From contig JAZQKX010000020.1 in assembly GCA_045542355.1 (NCBI GenBank), positions 10,423 through 74,422 on the forward strand: DNA of 64,000 nt, in the 5' to 3' direction. Both the position numbers and the translations under genes were made by a program. A model generated the notes under the pieces. That model had not been told where the DNA came from. It worked only from the letters and a program-made list of their open reading frames with translations, and searched no databases. This document shows, one piece after another, positions 61,419 through 64,000 of this stretch (the first letter of the stretch is position 1; each line of letters begins with the position of its first letter). The DNA is from UMGS1532 sp045542355. Its GTDB lineage: Bacteria > Bacillota > Clostridia > Oscillospirales > Acutalibacteraceae.

Positions 61419-61763
61419 ATGAAAGAACTCATAGTAAATACAGTGAACGTTCTGGATAAAGTAGAGGATACGTTTGATAACATTATAGATATTACAGAAG
61501 AGCTTGATACAGCAAAATTAGCGATTGATATGTCTACGGATAATACTCCTCTCACGGCAAAAGCAAGAATATACAGAAATAGTCTTTTGAAATTGGGGAT
61601 CAAAAAATGTATACTATCTGCTTTCTGTACTTTCATTGTTGTTCCGATTACTCTTGCTTTTCTTAAAGCAGGTGGAGTATCACCTATTTTGTCACTATTG
61701 ATATTGGCTTATATGCTGAAGAAGAGGGCACCTATTATTTTAGAAGAAGCAGGATTTCTATAA
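61419..61763 (+). CDS. 114-aa membrane-associated protein of unknown function
   Basis: A strong GGAGG site precedes the ATG, 18 bases after the nucleotidyltransferase. Residues 1-45 are acidic and helical, and 60-85 form a transmembrane segment (ILSAFCTFIVVPITLAFLKA), followed by a second hydrophobic stretch (ILSLLILAYML) and a basic turn (KKRAP). It may be co-transcribed with the HNH/nucleotidyltransferase pair. I recognise no family. Confidence 0.65.
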   Translation: MKELIVNTVNVLDKVEDTFDNIIDITEELDTAKLAIDMSTDNTPLTAKARIYRNSLLKLGIKKCILSAFCTFIVVPITLAFLKAGGVSPILSLLILAYMLKKRAPIILEEAGFL

Positions 61764-61834
61764 TTAGTGTTTTCTTAAACCAAACATCTTACAAATAGAA
61801 CTATTATGATTCCTTTTGTTTTTTATAGCGAAGA

Positions 61835-61855
61835 ATTGTGATTGATACTCACAAT
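61835..61855. promoter_or_regulatory. Palindrome ATTGTGA-N7-TCACAAT, operator-like
   Basis: A perfect 7-bp inverted repeat with a 7-base spacer lies 19 bases before the GTG of the 514-aa gene. It resembles CRP/FNR-type half-sites but has one base too many in the spacer, so the binding protein is unknown. It may overlap the promoter. Confidence 0.45.
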
Positions 61856-61874
61856 AACTGAAAGAAGGCTTTGA

Positions 61875-63419
61875 GTGGAAATTATTCAAGAAATATTTAA
61901 TAATAGAGAAATCGCTATTGGTATTTGGGTATTAATAACAGTTATTATACTTTTGTTTTTAAAACCAACACGAGACTTTTTGAAAACAGCAATACCAATC
62001 TTATTCAGCAAAAAATTTGTTATTTTCTATGGTGTGTTTATTAGTTTTTTAATTGCCGTTTTATATGGACTGCATTGGTTAGGAGTTTGGAATATAGGAT
62101 TACTTAAAGATACTATATTTTGGGTTTTATTTGTAGAACTTCCCCTGTTTGCCAAGGCTATAGACAAAGCCAAAGATTCGCACTTCTTCTATACGATAAT
62201 AAAAGAAAACCTCGCTTTAGTCGTAATTATAGAGTTTTTCTTGAATTTTTGGACGTTCAGTTTGTGTGCGGAACTTGTTTTAGTTCCTATGGTTGTCTTC
62301 TTTTCTCTTTTATATGTCATAGCTGGAAGCGAGAAAAAATACATACGTGTCAAAAAATTATTTGATTTTTTAACTGCAATAGCTGGACTATCAATGATTG
62401 CTTATGCTATATACAATACCATTAAAGCTCCTTTGGTTTTCTTTAATTCGGAAACTTTGAAATCAATTTTATTGCCGATAATTTTATTACTTTTAAATCT
62501 TCCTGTTGTGTACGCTTTAGCATTGTACAATATGTACGAGCAGATTTGTATACGGCTAAAAGGCAAAAAAATAGAACAAATTAAGATGAAACTGCGTTTG
62601 TTTGTGTTTTGCGGAATAAATTTGTACAAAGTTACGGCGGTAAGGCAAAGTTTATTACAAACAGTTATGATAAGTTTGACAGAAAAAGATTTGAAAGCTA
62701 ATTTGGACAAGCTTGAAGATAGGCTGTTACTGCGAATAGGAGATAATTATATGAAACGTTCAAAATTCTATATTATTACATTTATAATAGGGATTATTAT
62801 AAGTGCAGTTGGGGTTGTTCTGTTAAACACAGATGCAACAGCCAAAGAAATATTGACTCTGAATTTCAAGATAGATATCCCGAATATTAAAGAACTGGCA
62901 ACATATATTCTTTGCACTATAATGGTATTTTGCCTTTTTGCACTGATTTTTGCTATTGGGTTCGGAAAAAGAAAGTATGAAGAAATTTCTCGTGTTAAAA
63001 AGTTTGTACTCTTTGAGTTGCTTTCGGCCGTTAATCGTCAAAAAACACAGCTTCAAGATTTTATTCCAACAGATTCACCGGAGGATCTTTACATATGCTA
63101 TATTGTCAATGCGTATGAAATTAAAAATGCATGTGACAAAGTATTGTCTGCTTATGAAAATGTTTTAAAAACATGGGAAAAAGAAAGCATCGAACAATTG
63201 CAGTTGTATTCAACTGCAGTAGTTGGAGATATAGGTATAGATTCCGAACACTTTACTGAATACAATGTAACGAGTTTTTCTAAATACTATAATGAAAAGG
63301 TTAAGAGCGCACCTCAAAGTGATAAGTTTAATAGCTTTATAAGTATCCTCGAAACAGATATTAAAAAGTACGCCGATAAAGTAAAGCTTGTTGCAGATGA
63401 CTTTAAGTTATTCTTTTAA
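61875..63419 (+). CDS. Large polytopic membrane protein of unknown function
   Basis: A 514-residue protein with GTG start (AAGAAGG upstream). The N-terminal part has about seven transmembrane segments (about 13-30, 45-66, 76-95, 113-133, 135-152, 163-185, 198-220), then a charged cytoplasmic stretch (220-295), two more segments (about 300-322 and 343-366) and a C-terminal soluble helical domain (370-514) without recognised motifs. It is A+T-rich like its neighbours. No catalytic motif is visible. It follows the 114-aa membrane protein, so the two may form one complex. Confidence 0.7.
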   Translation: MEIIQEIFNNREIAIGIWVLITVIILLFLKPTRDFLKTAIPILFSKKFVIFYGVFISFLIAVLYGLHWLGVWNIGLLKDTIFWVLFVELPLFAKAIDKAKDSHFFYTIIKENLALVVIIEFFLNFWTFSLCAELVLVPMVVFFSLLYVIAGSEKKYIRVKKLFDFLTAIAGLSMIAYAIYNTIKAPLVFFNSETLKSILLPIILLLLNLPVVYALALYNMYEQICIRLKGKKIEQIKMKLRLFVFCGINLYKVTAVRQSLLQTVMISLTEKDLKANLDKLEDRLLLRIGDNYMKRSKFYIITFIIGIIISAVGVVLLNTDATAKEILTLNFKIDIPNIKELATYILCTIMVFCLFALIFAIGFGKRKYEEISRVKKFVLFELLSAVNRQKTQLQDFIPTDSPEDLYICYIVNAYEIKNACDKVLSAYENVLKTWEKESIEQLQLYSTAVVGDIGIDSEHFTEYNVTSFSKYYNEKVKSAPQSDKFNSFISILETDIKKYADKVKLVADDFKLFF

Positions 63420-63484
63420 ACTATATAATTATTATGAACGCAGATTTTTTATATAACGATTTTGAATTTTGGAAGATGTGAACA

Positions 63485-63988
63485 ATGAAAATACATATAA
63501 TCGGTTGCAGTGGTTCGGGCAAAACATATTTAGCCAAGGCACTAAGTAAAAAGTATAATATTCCGCACTTTGATTTGGACGATATTCAATGGGATAACAA
63601 TGCAGATGGTTATGGCGTTAAAATGTCTATTGAAAAGCGCACCGCATTACTTAATGGTATTCTTAAAAATGACAGTTGGATAATAGAAGGTGTGTATTAC
63701 GCCTGGGTAGGCAAATGCTTTGAAGATGCTGATAAAATCTATGTGCTTGATATACCTAAACGAGTTTATACTTATAGAATAATTAAGCGTACAATTAAGA
63801 GAAAACTCGGCCTTGAGAAAGGCAAAAAAGAAACTTTTAAATCGGTTTATAACTTACTTAAATGGACGGACACTTTCCAAAAGAAAAATATGGTTGAAGT
63901 CAGAAAGATGCTTAGCCATTATACACAGAAAACTATGTGGATTAAAAACCGAAAAGAAGTCAAAAGAGTAATTGATATGGAGAACTAA
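63485..63988 (+). CDS. P-loop kinase-like protein (FlaR/topology-modulation type)
   Basis: A 167-residue adenylate-kinase-fold protein. Walker A is GCSGSGKT (7-14), followed by HFDLDDIQWDNN, the region that binds the second substrate in this family, and SWIIEGVYYAW near residue 64. Such proteins are annotated 'DNA topology modulation protein' or FlaR-like; a small-molecule kinase activity is more likely but unknown. It is probably a passenger gene of the accessory region. Confidence 0.85.
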   Translation: MKIHIIGCSGSGKTYLAKALSKKYNIPHFDLDDIQWDNNADGYGVKMSIEKRTALLNGILKNDSWIIEGVYYAWVGKCFEDADKIYVLDIPKRVYTYRIIKRTIKRKLGLEKGKKETFKSVYNLLKWTDTFQKKNMVEVRKMLSHYTQKTMWIKNRKEVKRVIDMEN

Positions 63989-63990
63989 TT

Positions 63991-64000
63991 ATGAGTATTA
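63991..64000 (+). CDS. Likely start of the next gene, cut by the window end
   Basis: The final ten bases begin with ATG, eight bases after GGAG, directly after the FlaR-like stop codon. Only three codons (MSI) are visible, so nothing can be said of the product. Confidence 0.35.

Overview
The window reads as a chromosomal segment of a low-to-mid G+C Firmicute of the class Clostridia, most likely an anaerobic, probably endospore-forming relative of the Oscillospiraceae/Ruminococcaceae. The evidence is the gene content: ThyX instead of ThyA, acetate kinase beside the tmcAL (ylbM) gene, sodium-pump decarboxylase subunits, a clostridial mreBCD-pbp2-minD-mgsA order, the Bacillus/Clostridium-type yqfC-yqfD-phoH-ybeY-era-yqzL-recO run, the cdaA-cdaR pair, and several sporulation-family genes (yunB, spoIVFB-like, ylbJ-like, yqfC, yqfD, ytvI, SpoVT/AbrB-like). 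The species cannot be named from this sequence. Strong Shine-Dalgarno sites and frequent TTG/GTG starts fit Firmicutes.

Layout. 0-2.8 kb: 3' end of a Clp ATPase, tRNA-Gly and a secreted Fn3/Big2 surface protein. 2.8-9.1 kb: prs (minus), then a plus-strand run thyX-tmk-DJ-1-MTHFS-mltG-U32 that joins dTTP and folate supply to peptidoglycan and tRNA modification functions. 9.1-11.8 kb (minus): a DivIVA-like coiled-coil protein, an orphan fumarase beta-type subunit and a peptide-binding lipoprotein. 12-15 kb: a FAD-dependent UDP-galactopyranose-mutase-like protein overlapping a GT-C membrane glycosyltransferase. 15.1-24.6 kb: maf-mreB-mreC-mreD-pbp2, a MinD-like ATPase, mgsA, hisS and aspS. 24.7-31.5 kb: an AbrB/SpoVT-like regulator, a Usp protein, an AI-2E permease, tmcAL, ackA and two Na+ pump subunits. 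31.6-42.9 kb: yunB, ligA, DUF6106, nnr, a lipoprotein, uvrC, a site-2 protease pair, a radical-SAM pair and queH. 43.0-43.3 kb: tRNA-Gln and tRNA-His (minus). 43.3-56.8 kb: ylbJ-like, yqfC, yqfD, phoH, ybeY, era, yqzL, recO, mutS2, ytvI, a DUF3343/cysteine-desulfurase pair and cdaA-cdaR.

From about 56.8 kb the character changes. After a GNAT acetyltransferase there is an AraC-family pseudogene with two frameshifts and a lost C-terminus, then the C-terminal remnant of a tyrosine recombinase. Next come A+T-rich accessory genes: two tandem paralogous tiny membrane proteins, a DUF4143-type AAA ATPase, an HNH-domain protein overlapping a minimal nucleotidyltransferase, a helical-membrane 114-aa protein, a 514-aa polytopic membrane protein and a FlaR-like P-loop kinase. 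The recombinase remnant and the unfamiliar HNH-nucleotidyltransferase pair make this the best place to look for an undescribed, possibly defence-related system. Function there is inference, not demonstrated.

No rRNA, CRISPR array, complete insertion sequence or recognisable riboswitch was seen. The only stretch longer than 300 bases without an intact gene is 57,312-58,121, which holds the two pseudogenes.
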